Assembly (NCBI GenBank): GCA_002337605.1 | Contig: DDGL01000014.1 | Coordinates: 395,965 to 459,964, forward strand | Length of the DNA: 64,000 nucleotides | DNA from: Flavobacteriaceae bacterium UBA1903 | GTDB lineage: Bacteria > Bacteroidota > Bacteroidia > Flavobacteriales > Flavobacteriaceae | Direction: 5' to 3' | In this document: positions 54,164 to 63,600 of the stretch, in pieces | How positions within the stretch are numbered: position 1 is the first letter of the stretch | How the letters are laid out: every line of letters begins with the position of its first letter | Notes under the pieces: model-generated | The model's database searches: none | Seen by the model: only the letters and a program-made list of their open reading frames with translations | What the model was told of the DNA's origin: nothing | Position numbers and translations under genes: made by a program

Positions 54164-54168
54164 GTTAC

Positions 54169-57100
54169 CTACAAAATAATAGGGTATTTTCTTTTTCGAA
54201 TAAATGCTACGATACAAATTACAATTATCACGGCAACTGCAATATAAACCCAAGAAGGAATAGGAACCGGATCTCCTGTTGCATACGAATGTAACCCAGA
54301 CAAGTAATAATTGACCCCATAATAGGTCATAATTACGGAAGCCAGTCCAAAAATGGTCGCTACATTGTATGCGAACAAGCCACGTAGTTTCGGTATGAGT
54401 CGCATATGTAATATAAAGGCGTAGACTAAAATTGTGACCAGCGCCCACGTTTCCTTAGCGTCCCACCCCCAATAGCGTCCCCAGGATTCATTAGCCCAGA
54501 CACCTCCTAAATACGTTCCAACACTTACCATAAAGAGTCCGCCAATTAAGGTTAACTCACTTATGTAGGACATCTCCTGTACAATCCTTTTCACCCGTGC
54601 TTTGTTCTTTTCAGTAATAAACATCAGTAGTATTAAATTGATGAGCCCAATGATGGCGCCAAGCATTAAAAACCCATAACTACCTGCTTCTAATGAAACA
54701 TGAATGGTAAGCCAGTACGACTTTAAAACAGGGACTAAAGGCGTGATTTGTGGATCGAGGAAACTGAGCATGGAAACAAATAAAATAGTTCCAGCCAAAA
54801 CCATAGTGGCTGCCAGACCTCCAAAAGACTTTCGCGTAAAAAGAATGCCTGCCAGTGTGGAAGTCCAGGCAATATAGATCATAGATTCATACCCATTACT
54901 CCACGGTGCCCTGCCAGAAACATACCAACGCATCCCCAACCCTATAGTGTGTAAGATAAAGCCAAGGACAACCAATCCAAACAAGATTTTATAGACGGTT
55001 TTTAGCTTCCAGGCAGGCTTAAATACTGAAATAAAAAGGAAAAACAGCAATGCCAGAGCCAACACCATATACCAGCCTGCTAAACGTGAGAACACGTTCA
55101 TGTTGTTTAAGGCTATTTCGGTACTGATTTTTGTTTCAGAAGGGACAATACTGCCTCCGCTAGTTTTTTGATACGTTTTTAATTCCTCCAAAAGATGCCC
55201 AACATGGCTATAGTCCTTGGTTTGGGTTGCTTTTTTAAGTTCGGCTCCATAGGTGTTAAAAAACTTACTTGCCACGGTGCTGTGGTTATGACCGTCGTCA
55301 TGACTGTGGCTGGAATATCCCTCCCACGTATTATTAGGGTTGTTCGGGTTTGGGATAATTTTCAGCAAACTCCCTGAAAAAACCATACTCAAAACATTAA
55401 GGCGCTCATCAATCTTAAGCAATTCCTTTTCATAAGTCCCACGATCTTTCTGTTCCATGGCATACATACTACGCACCTCATCACGCATTTTGTATTGTCC
55501 CTCGACATCGAAGAAATCTTTATACGAAGCATACTCTCCAGATACCTGAAGCAATTTCTGAACATCTGGATGCTTGCCTAGCTTTACCAATTTCACATCA
55601 TACCAATCGGTTTTGTTTACAAACATGCTAAGCAATACCTGATCTGCAGTAAGCCCATCCCAACTTTCTTTTCTGGAAATTTTCCTGAGAATTTCCCGGG
55701 ATAGGGTGTGTACAGGTTTCATTCGACCCTTAAAATCCTGTACAACTACGGTGCTAAAGGCTTCGGCGTGTGCTTCGGAAACTGCAGAATTCACATGAGC
55801 TCCCTGTGCAAAACTGGAAGCCGAAAGCATGCAAAACAGTGCAACTACAAAAGTTCCGCTTTTAGCTCGTATTTTTTTTATTTTTTTCCGCACATCATAA
55901 AAACGTGTTTTTTTGCTGAAAAGCGTCCAGATCATTCCCAATGTGAGCAAGGCATAGCCTAGGTACGAAATAATGGTACCCCACCAATCGCTATTTACAC
56001 TTAGGTATGTTCCCTTTTCATCTGTATCGAAAGACGACTGAAAGAATCTATATCCATCATAATCCAGAATATTATTCATATAAATACGGTAGTCCATAGT
56101 TACATTTTTTATGGGATCTACCACAGTTACTTCACTTGCATAGGAAGACGCACTGTTTGTTCCGGGATATTTATCGAGTTGAAAATCGTTTAGTTTTATG
56201 GCAAATGGTACCGTCACTTCCTTGGCACCATAGGAAACAGCCATTTGTAAGCCCTCAAAAGAGAGTTGTGTGGGTCTTCCTGGCAACCCTTTCATCCCGT
56301 AAACATAGCTTTCCTGGAGTTTGCCATTTACAGAAACATCCAGCAACAAAGCGGTCATGCTCTCTCCTTTTACTTTAGGGTCTTCAGAAGTAATTGCAAT
56401 GGAAGCGTTGGGTTGAAATTCAGAAAAAACAAAATTATTTGATCCATCCGAATACAACGAACGCAACTTTAAGGGAACATAATTTCCGGAACTCTCCAAC
56501 GTGTCTTTTTGCTGCGTCGCCATGACAGTTTGGGTTAGCGTTCTTTCAGAACTTATAGACAGCGCCTCGTTTTCATATTTCAGATTGATGGCACCTGGCA
56601 TTGGGCTATCCTTAAAATTGTAGGTTAGATTACCTATACGGCGTGTTTGTCCTTTTTCAATGTAATATTCTTCGCGGCCTTGTGCCCCTGCTACTACCAA
56701 TTTTAAGGTGGGGGTACCCTTTCCTTCAGATACAAAACTCTGTTTTGGATTAGGGATAAAATCTTTTAATTGAACTTCAATTAAATCGTTCCCAATGAGA
56801 TACGATTCTTTAAAATGATTATTTCCAAGGGAGGCAAACAGAACAGGTTCAGCAAAGGAATAGGTAGTGCCCTCTTTCTGTACGTCGAACTTTAAAAATG
56901 TTTCAGCTGAGAGAAAAGAATTTGCTGCATTGTTCTCCCGAATGTGCATTACCCCTTCAAACCCAAAATAACGAGTGACCCCAGCTCCAAGGATAATCAC
57001 GATGATAGAAACATGAAAAAGGATAAGCGCCCATTTTTTTTGTTGAATCATCCTGTATTGATAAATATTGTACAGTATAGTAGCACCAAAAAGAAGCAAT

Positions 57101-57267
57101 AACAATTCAAACCACCATGCCTTAAAGATTACTTTTTGAGCAGCGCTTGTCCCAAAATCGTTTTCAATAAAAGTGGCGACGCCAATGGAAACAGCAAAAA
57201 GAATAAAATAAAGGCCAGCAGCCCGGGTACTTAAAAGAGCTTGGATAATTTTTTTCAGTTTCGACAT
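54169..57267 (-). CDS. ccsBA: Fused CcsB-CcsA (ResB-ResC) cytochrome c synthase
   Basis: From the Met at 57267 (MSKLKKIIQALLS) the protein has 1032 residues. The longer frame to 57315 would run through a 22-bp palindrome and add a poor N-terminus. The N-terminal half is ResB/CcsB-like with about three membrane helices and a large periplasmic part. The C-terminal half is CcsA-like, with the tryptophan-rich heme-handling motif SWGRYWGWDAKETWAL and multiple helices. System II synthases of this type move heme outward and attach it to CxxCH. It lies immediately downstream of, and convergent with, the multiheme operon, and a region between the halves contains a His-rich loop (SSHSHDDGHNHS). Confidence 0.95.
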   Translation of the reverse strand: MSKLKKIIQALLSTRAAGLYFILFAVSIGVATFIENDFGTSAAQKVIFKAWWFELLLLLFGATILYNIYQYRMIQQKKWALILFHVSIIVIILGAGVTRYFGFEGVMHIRENNAANSFLSAETFLKFDVQKEGTTYSFAEPVLFASLGNNHFKESYLIGNDLIEVQLKDFIPNPKQSFVSEGKGTPTLKLVVAGAQGREEYYIEKGQTRRIGNLTYNFKDSPMPGAINLKYENEALSISSERTLTQTVMATQQKDTLESSGNYVPLKLRSLYSDGSNNFVFSEFQPNASIAITSEDPKVKGESMTALLLDVSVNGKLQESYVYGMKGLPGRPTQLSFEGLQMAVSYGAKEVTVPFAIKLNDFQLDKYPGTNSASSYASEVTVVDPIKNVTMDYRIYMNNILDYDGYRFFQSSFDTDEKGTYLSVNSDWWGTIISYLGYALLTLGMIWTLFSKKTRFYDVRKKIKKIRAKSGTFVVALFCMLSASSFAQGAHVNSAVSEAHAEAFSTVVVQDFKGRMKPVHTLSREILRKISRKESWDGLTADQVLLSMFVNKTDWYDVKLVKLGKHPDVQKLLQVSGEYASYKDFFDVEGQYKMRDEVRSMYAMEQKDRGTYEKELLKIDERLNVLSMVFSGSLLKIIPNPNNPNNTWEGYSSHSHDDGHNHSTVASKFFNTYGAELKKATQTKDYSHVGHLLEELKTYQKTSGGSIVPSETKISTEIALNNMNVFSRLAGWYMVLALALLFFLFISVFKPAWKLKTVYKILFGLVVLGFILHTIGLGMRWYVSGRAPWSNGYESMIYIAWTSTLAGILFTRKSFGGLAATMVLAGTILFVSMLSFLDPQITPLVPVLKSYWLTIHVSLEAGSYGFLMLGAIIGLINLILLMFITEKNKARVKRIVQEMSYISELTLIGGLFMVSVGTYLGGVWANESWGRYWGWDAKETWALVTILVYAFILHMRLIPKLRGLFAYNVATIFGLASVIMTYYGVNYYLSGLHSYATGDPVPIPSWVYIAVAVIIVICIVAFIRKRKYPIIL

Positions 57268-57284
57268 ATAAAGGAATAACACCT

Positions 57285-57306
57285 GGAACAACATACATGT
57301 TGTTCC
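57285..57306. promoter_or_regulatory. Perfect 22-bp palindrome upstream of ccsBA
   Basis: GGAACAACAT-AC-ATGTTGTTCC is a perfect 10-bp inverted repeat with a 2-nt centre, 17 nt upstream of the ccsBA start on the minus strand. The short spacer and perfect symmetry fit a dimeric repressor or activator site; a leader hairpin in the mRNA is the alternative. TATCTTGA about 15 nt further upstream is a weak -7 candidate, which would place the palindrome close to the transcript 5' end. Confidence 0.6.
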
Positions 57307-57397
57307 AAGCATCAAGATAATAATACTATTGGATTTTTTTTAGCATCAAAAGCTATTTTTCAATTTAAAATTGACGGCACTGTATCAGGGCAAATCG

Positions 57398-60004
57398 CTA
57401 TTTTTTTGTAAATCTTTTATATACAGAACCTTCTGTGGTGTTCAATTTTATAAAGTAATTACCAGCCTGAAGGGATGACACATCTACCCGAGTATTCGAA
57501 GCACGTACCGTATTCTCTAAAATAGTTTGCCCTACTATATCTATAACTTGGAAAGATTCAATTACAATGTTTGAGTTTGAAACCATAAAGATTAGGTTGT
57601 CTGAAGGATTTGGATATACAACTATAGCATCTTTAGCTGTTACCTCCTCAATTCCCAGGGCTTCTTCAATGGTAGTTATATACGTATTGGTAGTAATAGG
57701 GAAGTTAAAATCGAAATAAATATCTGCTTCATTGCTGAAACTGTCCCCTATTTCCAAACCAGGTACTGTTTTTATCCTAAAGAGTACAAAGCCATCATTG
57801 TCTTCATCGTTAAAGGGAAGGTTAATCCCTTCAAAGATAAATTCAACTTTATTTTCAGTAATCTGTGTCACAAACTCATGACTTGCATTAACGGGCTGTA
57901 AAGTTTCTAACTGGAAGAAATCTGTGTTTATCTCGTCAACCACTACTACATTCTCGGCAGGGAAAGTTCCTGTGTTTTCAAATCTAACAAGATAATGAAC
58001 GTAATCTCCCACACGCTCCACGTCAAGGGTTTCCCCTTGCAAACAAGTGATATCGTTAGGGTCAAAGGAACCAACAACAATTTGTTCCAAAATTAAAATA
58101 TTATCCAAAGGATTGGCATCGCCTAGAATAGGGTTTGCTGTCGCTGTAAATAGTAACACGTCGTCAATATTTACAGGAAAATCGGGATCTGTAGGGGGAT
58201 TGACAGTAAACGTAAGGTTCACCTCAAAGCTCTGGAAGGGCATCAAATTGTCGAAATTCCACGTCAAACTACTCTCCGTAGAAGCATCAAAAGGAATGTC
58301 CGATTCTATGAATGTCATCAGATTTTCCATATAAATCAATTCTACATCGCCACTAAGGGTCTGATTTCCTATGTTGTTTACCAGCAACTGGTAGGTGGCA
58401 TCAAATCCGGGACGGGCAGGTTCCAACGGACTTAACACTACTTCCAGGTCGTTGGTCACTGAATTGGGGACAAAACAGATATCCTGTTCAAACGGACTTG
58501 GATCGGTAGGGAATGTGACTGTAAAACTTTCAGGGATCACGTCAAAAAGAGCTGGATCTACGGAAGATGGCGTAATGGTATAAGTACCTTCTCCCACGGG
58601 AATGTAATACATACCCGTACTATTTGCTATGCCCGTTCCTGTATCGGTACCGTTGCTGATAGTATAGTTCATAAAAGGTACAATGGGATCGTCTTCCTCG
58701 CAACCATCGCTGTCAAAATCGAACCGCGACATCCCTTGTATTTCGAAATCTTCACCGCCTGGGTTGAAGGAACAAGATGTACTCACGTTCACATTAGTGT
58801 AGCCGTTGTTAACCAGCCAGTCCTGCACCTCCTGTAGTTGATCTTCATCAGCACATACATATTCTAGACTGGGAAGGTTGTCTATGTTCGTATTGAAAAG
58901 CGACTCCATACTTCCATTCTTGAGGAGCAGGTATTCCAGGTTTGGATTATCATTAAATGTACCCCAGTTTAAGTTTGCACACTCGTTTAAATCTATTTCC
59001 GTAAGCAGGTTATTTGAAAGATGTATATTCACAATCTCATTATTTTCAGCAAGTATGAGGTTTTCCAACACATTATTTTGTGCATACACAATAGTTGCAT
59101 TGGGCACCTGTGAAAGATCGAGTGTTGCTAATTGATTATCACTTAATAGTAAGGTGAAAAACAAAGGGCAATTAAGCATATTAAAACTGGTAATATTGTT
59201 GGATTCTGCGTTGATAGATTGCAACACGGGTAAATCCTGTACACTCAATGAATTAATTTGGTTGAACTCCACGTTAAGGTTGCTAAGGCTAACCGCACCC
59301 GTTACATCCACAGTAGCAATGTTATTATTATCTGCAAACACAGAACTTAGGCTGGCCAAACCATTCAGATTCAAATCGGTAATCGCACTAAAAGCACAAT
59401 CTAAGTCTTCCAAAGCAGTGCATCCTTGTACATTCAGACTTGTCATGCTATCGTTACTGGAACAGGAAAGATCTGTTAAGTTTGTTAGGTTACTCACATC
59501 CAGCCCGGTGAGATTATCACTAAAGCTTATATTCAGTAGCTGCAATCCACTTAAGGTACTAAAATCGACGGTAGTAAAGGGGTTTCCAAAGGCCCAGAAT
59601 ATTTCTAAGTTTGTGAGCCCTGTTACATCTACCGTTGTAAGATTGTTATTACTAAAGTTTAAATGTTCCAGGTTGGTAAAGGCCGTTCCATCAAAAACAG
59701 TAAGATCGTTTAAGTTTACTTCCAGCCACGTGAGGTTGGTAAAGTTTTCCAGACCTGTAAGATCGGTCAGGTTACTGGATGCGAGGTACAATTCATATAT
59801 AAGGAGTGCTTCAGCAGTATCAATTTCACTATCGGCATTGGTATCGATGGTCACAGCATCGCCATTACCATCTACAGCAATAAAATTAGTCGGACTCGCT
59901 GCCAGGAGTTTATTTTTTAGTTCTGCATCAGGAAAATTAATAATCTGTGCACTTGCCATACAAGAAACAAGTAAGAGTATAGTTAAGATGTAGATTTTTT
60001 TCAT
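57398..60004 (-). CDS. Leucine-rich-repeat surface protein with T9SS sorting domain
   Basis: This 868-residue protein has a signal peptide (MKKIYILTILLLVSCMASAQ), then irregular LRRs from about 60 to 410 (units such as LTNLTWLEVNLNDLTVF). A cysteine-containing linker follows, then a beta-rich DUF11/DUF7619-like region (about 430-770) containing SFDPNDITCLQGE, typical of flavobacterial surface proteins. A C-terminal type A T9SS sorting domain closes it (about 790-868; VVYPNPSDN to VYKRFTKK). It is predicted to be exported through type IX secretion and anchored or released at the surface; binding to protein or carbohydrate is likely but unspecified. Confidence 0.9.
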   Translation of the reverse strand: MKKIYILTILLLVSCMASAQIINFPDAELKNKLLAASPTNFIAVDGNGDAVTIDTNADSEIDTAEALLIYELYLASSNLTDLTGLENFTNLTWLEVNLNDLTVFDGTAFTNLEHLNFSNNNLTTVDVTGLTNLEIFWAFGNPFTTVDFSTLSGLQLLNISFSDNLTGLDVSNLTNLTDLSCSSNDSMTSLNVQGCTALEDLDCAFSAITDLNLNGLASLSSVFADNNNIATVDVTGAVSLSNLNVEFNQINSLSVQDLPVLQSINAESNNITSFNMLNCPLFFTLLLSDNQLATLDLSQVPNATIVYAQNNVLENLILAENNEIVNIHLSNNLLTEIDLNECANLNWGTFNDNPNLEYLLLKNGSMESLFNTNIDNLPSLEYVCADEDQLQEVQDWLVNNGYTNVNVSTSCSFNPGGEDFEIQGMSRFDFDSDGCEEDDPIVPFMNYTISNGTDTGTGIANSTGMYYIPVGEGTYTITPSSVDPALFDVIPESFTVTFPTDPSPFEQDICFVPNSVTNDLEVVLSPLEPARPGFDATYQLLVNNIGNQTLSGDVELIYMENLMTFIESDIPFDASTESSLTWNFDNLMPFQSFEVNLTFTVNPPTDPDFPVNIDDVLLFTATANPILGDANPLDNILILEQIVVGSFDPNDITCLQGETLDVERVGDYVHYLVRFENTGTFPAENVVVVDEINTDFFQLETLQPVNASHEFVTQITENKVEFIFEGINLPFNDEDNDGFVLFRIKTVPGLEIGDSFSNEADIYFDFNFPITTNTYITTIEEALGIEEVTAKDAIVVYPNPSDNLIFMVSNSNIVIESFQVIDIVGQTILENTVRASNTRVDVSSLQAGNYFIKLNTTEGSVYKRFTKK

Positions 60005-60116
60005 AATAATTCTTTTTGTGTTATAAATAGAACAACCTAAGCCAGGAAAATCCTTTTATATTTCAAAAAAAATTAAAGCTAGCTGTTCAAAATGCTAGTA
60101 CTGAAATTGTCATAAA

Positions 60117-60146
60117 CAAAAATACCCTTCCAAAAAGGAAGGGTAT
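60117..60146 (-). terminator. Intrinsic terminator in the 60005-60298 gap
   Basis: ATACCCTTCC and GGAAGGGTAT form a perfect 10-bp stem with a 5-nt loop. On the minus strand the stem is followed by T5. It lies about 150 nt after the dksA stop and probably ends the ileS-dksA transcript. Nothing else is recognisable in this 294-base gap. Confidence 0.75.
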
Positions 60147-60298
60147 AATTTAATTAAAAAATCGAATATTATTTTAACGTTTTACCTATAAATTTTGCCA
60201 TAATTCTGAGAAAAAATAGCGTTATAGCACTAAAAAACAGCTTATTATATCACAAAAGCTTCTTCTTTAGGTTCCGGTATACAGCATTCTTAATTCGC

Positions 60299-60679
60299 CT
60301 ACTGCATATTCTTAGCCTCAATACTAAGCGTAGCGTGCGGCACTAGTTTTAAACGTTCTGGGTTGATTAATTTACCCGTTACACGACACACTCCGTACGT
60401 TTTATTTTCAATACGGATAAGTGCATTTTTAAGATCACGAATAAACTTCTCTTGCCTAATTGCCAACTGTGAAGCTGTTTCCTTACTCATTACCTCACTA
60501 CCTTCATCAAACGCTTTAAACGTTGGCGAAGTATCGTCGGTTCCATTATTGGAATCGTTTCGGTAGGCGCTTTCAATTAATTCTAATTGCTCTTTCGCTT
60601 TCTTTATCTTATCGTTGATCAATTCTCTAAACTCCTCGAGTTGAGCATCGCCATATCTGTTTTTGGTCTCTCCTGCCAT
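60299..60679 (-). CDS. DksA/TraR family regulator lacking zinc-finger cysteines
   Basis: This 126-residue protein has the DksA-type coiled-coil region (about 12-90), with FDEGSEVMSKE near the expected tip. The C-terminal TraR/DksA zinc-finger region reads YGVCRVTGKLINPERLKLVP. Only C98 of the four zinc ligands remains, while the fold-defining Gly, Pro-Glu-Arg-Leu and Pro positions are conserved. The family binds RNA polymerase through the secondary channel. The same Cys-poor version is common in Bacteroidota to my knowledge. It starts 2 nt after ileS and is co-transcribed with it. Confidence 0.9.
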   Translation of the reverse strand: MAGETKNRYGDAQLEEFRELINDKIKKAKEQLELIESAYRNDSNNGTDDTSPTFKAFDEGSEVMSKETASQLAIRQEKFIRDLKNALIRIENKTYGVCRVTGKLINPERLKLVPHATLSIEAKNMQ

Positions 60680-60681
60680 AA

Positions 60682-63600
60682 TCAGTTCTTTTTAATTTCT
60701 AATCGCGTTACAATGTCATCAAAGGTAATTTCAACACCTGTATCCAACTGCGGGACACACTGTAACGTATTGGTTAGGGTTTCTTGTTTTATGTATTCAA
60801 TGTTTTCTTCTACTGCGGGTATTAGTACTTTATCTTCCTGTAAAGTTACATTTATTTTGTCCGTAACTTCAAAACCGGAGTCTTTTCTTAAGTTCTGAAT
60901 TCTATTAACCAGTTCTCTGGCAATCCCTTCATTTTTAAGAGCCGGGCTAATGGTTACATCCAGTGCAACTGTAATCCCGTCTGCATTTGCAACCAGCCAT
61001 CCTTCAATATCCTGGGAACTTATCACTACATCATCAAGGGTCAATGTAGTATTTTTTTCAGTAACTGAAACAGTTATTTCGCCCTCTTTTTCCAGAGTAG
61101 CGATCTCTTCTTGTCCAAATTGCTGAATAACAGCCGCTACTGCCTTCATATCCTTCCCAAAACGAGGTCCTAGTTTCTTAAAGTCTGGTTTAATTTGTTT
61201 TACCAGAATACCTGAAGCTTCATCAATTAATTCCACTTCTTTTACATTCACTTCGCTTTTAATTAAATCTGCTACAGCTTCAATTTCCTGTTTTGTAGCT
61301 TCCTCTAATACAGGGACCATAATTTTTTGCAAAGGTTGACGTACCTTGATCTTCTCTCGTTGACGTAACGACAATACCAGTGACGATATTGTCTGGGCAC
61401 GTTGCATTTTACGCTCCAATACTTTATCGATCAACGAAGTATCTGCTTTTGGGAAATCGCTCAAGTGCACACTCTGCGGAGCCTCTTTTACTACTCCGCT
61501 GGTTAGATCTTTATACAATCTATCCATAAAAAACGGTGCGATAGGGGCTCCCAATTGAGCCACGGTCACCAGACATGTGTACAAGGTCTGGTATGCTGAA
61601 ATTTTATCCGCTGCATACTCGCCCTTCCAATACCGTCTTCTGCTTAAGCGAACAAACCAGTTGCTCAGGTTTTCCTGTACAAACTTTGAAATAAAACGTG
61701 CTGCCTTTGTAGGTTCATATTCTGAATAAGCTTCATCTACTTCCTGAATCAACGTATTTAATTCTGAAAGTATCCAGCGGTCTATCTCTGGTCTTTTCTC
61801 AAAAGGGATGTCGGCCTCTTCGTAGTTGAAATCGTCAAGATTGGCGTACAAACTAAAGAATCCATAGGTATTGTAAAGGGTTCCGAAGAATTTATTACGC
61901 ACCTCCCCGATCCCATCAATATCAAACTTTAAGTTATCCCACGGGTTGGCATTACTTATCATGTACCAACGCGTAGCATCGGGACCATAGGTTGCCAATA
62001 CCTCAAACGGGTCTGCGGCATTCCCAAGGCGTTTGGACATTTTTTGCCCGTTTTTGTCTAGTACGAGTCCGTTGGAGACTACATTTTTATAAGCTACATC
62101 GTCAAAGATCATGGTAGCGATGGCGTGCAAGGTGTAAAACCAACCTCGGGTTTGGTCTACCCCTTCGGCTATAAAATCGGCCTGGCGCCAGGTAGCTTCA
62201 ACTTTCTCTTTATTTTCAAACGGGTAATGCCATTGTGCGTACGGCATAGAGCCACTATCAAACCACACATCAATCAAATCGGCCTCCCGTTTCATCGGTT
62301 TTCCACTTTCTGAAACCAGGACAATTCCATCAACTATATTTTTATGAAGATCTACCGTATTGTAGTTTTCTTCAGAAAAATCGCCTACGTTGAAATCTTC
62401 AAAAATATCCTTCGGCATGAATCCTGCTGCAACAGCTTTAGCCATTTCAGCTTTTAGCTCCTCCACAGAACCTATGACGATTTCTTCTTTTCCATCTTCA
62501 GTACGCCACAGCGGTAGCGGAATCCCCCAATAGCGCGAACGGCTTAGATTCCAGTCGTTGGCATTTGCCAGCCAGTTTCCAAATCGGCCCTCTCCGGTTG
62601 CTTTAGGCTTCCAGTTAATGGTTTCGTTTAGCTCATGCATTCTATCCCTAAACTCGGTCACTTTAATGAACCAGGAATCTAGCGGGTAATATAAAATAGG
62701 CTTATCGGTTCGCCAGCAGTTAGGGTAACTGTGGACGTATTTTTCAACGTGAAAAGCTTTGTTTTCGATTTTTAGTTTAATGGCTAGTTCTACATCTACA
62801 CTTTTTTCTGGCTCTTCACCTTCAGCATAGTATTCATTTTTTACATATTTGCCTCCCAGATCGCCTAACTCTGCACGAAATTTCCCTTGCAGATCTACCA
62901 ACGGCACCAGGTTTCCGTCTTCATCTTTTACCAGCAATGGCGGTACTTCTGGCGTTGCTTGTTTTGCCACTAAGGCATCGTCCTGTCCAAAGGTTGGAGC
63001 TGTATGTACGATTCCTGTACCGTCTTCGGTGGTCACAAAATCTCCAGCAATTATTCTAAAAGCATTTTCCGGATTGTCATTAGGAAGTGCGTAGTCCAGT
63101 AACTGTTCGTAACGGATTTCCAGTAAATCGGCGCCCTTACATTCGGTAATGATCTTAAAAGGTATTTTCTTATCGCCTTGTTTGTAGGCTTTTATAACTT
63201 CGTCGTTCTCGGTTTCGGTATACTTTCCGCCAAATTGCTTTCCTACCAAATTCTTCGCCAGTACTACATTAATGGGCTGAAAGGTATATTGGTTGTACGT
63301 TCGTACCAACACATAGTCAATTTTAGCTCCAACAGTCAATGCCGTATTACTAGGCAACGTCCATGGAGTTGTGGTCCAGGCTAAAAAATAAATAGTGTTA
63401 GACGCTTTGGCTAAGAAATCTGGTAAGGTGTCCGGGACCGCCTTAAATTGAGCGACCACCGTAGTATCGGTAACATCCTGGTAGGTGCCTGGCTGGTTTA
63501 GCTCGTGTGAACTTAATCCCGTACCTGCTTTAGGAGAATACGGCTGAATGGTATACCCTTTGTATAGTAAATCCTTATTATAAATCTCTTTGAGCAACCA

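Noticed and set aside
59154..59993. Long plus-strand open frame (279 codons) opposite the LRR/T9SS gene
   Set aside because: It is antisense to clear LRR repeats and a signal peptide, has a Ser/Leu/Lys-rich low-complexity composition and no domain pattern. It is a by-product of repetitive codon use in the LRR gene.
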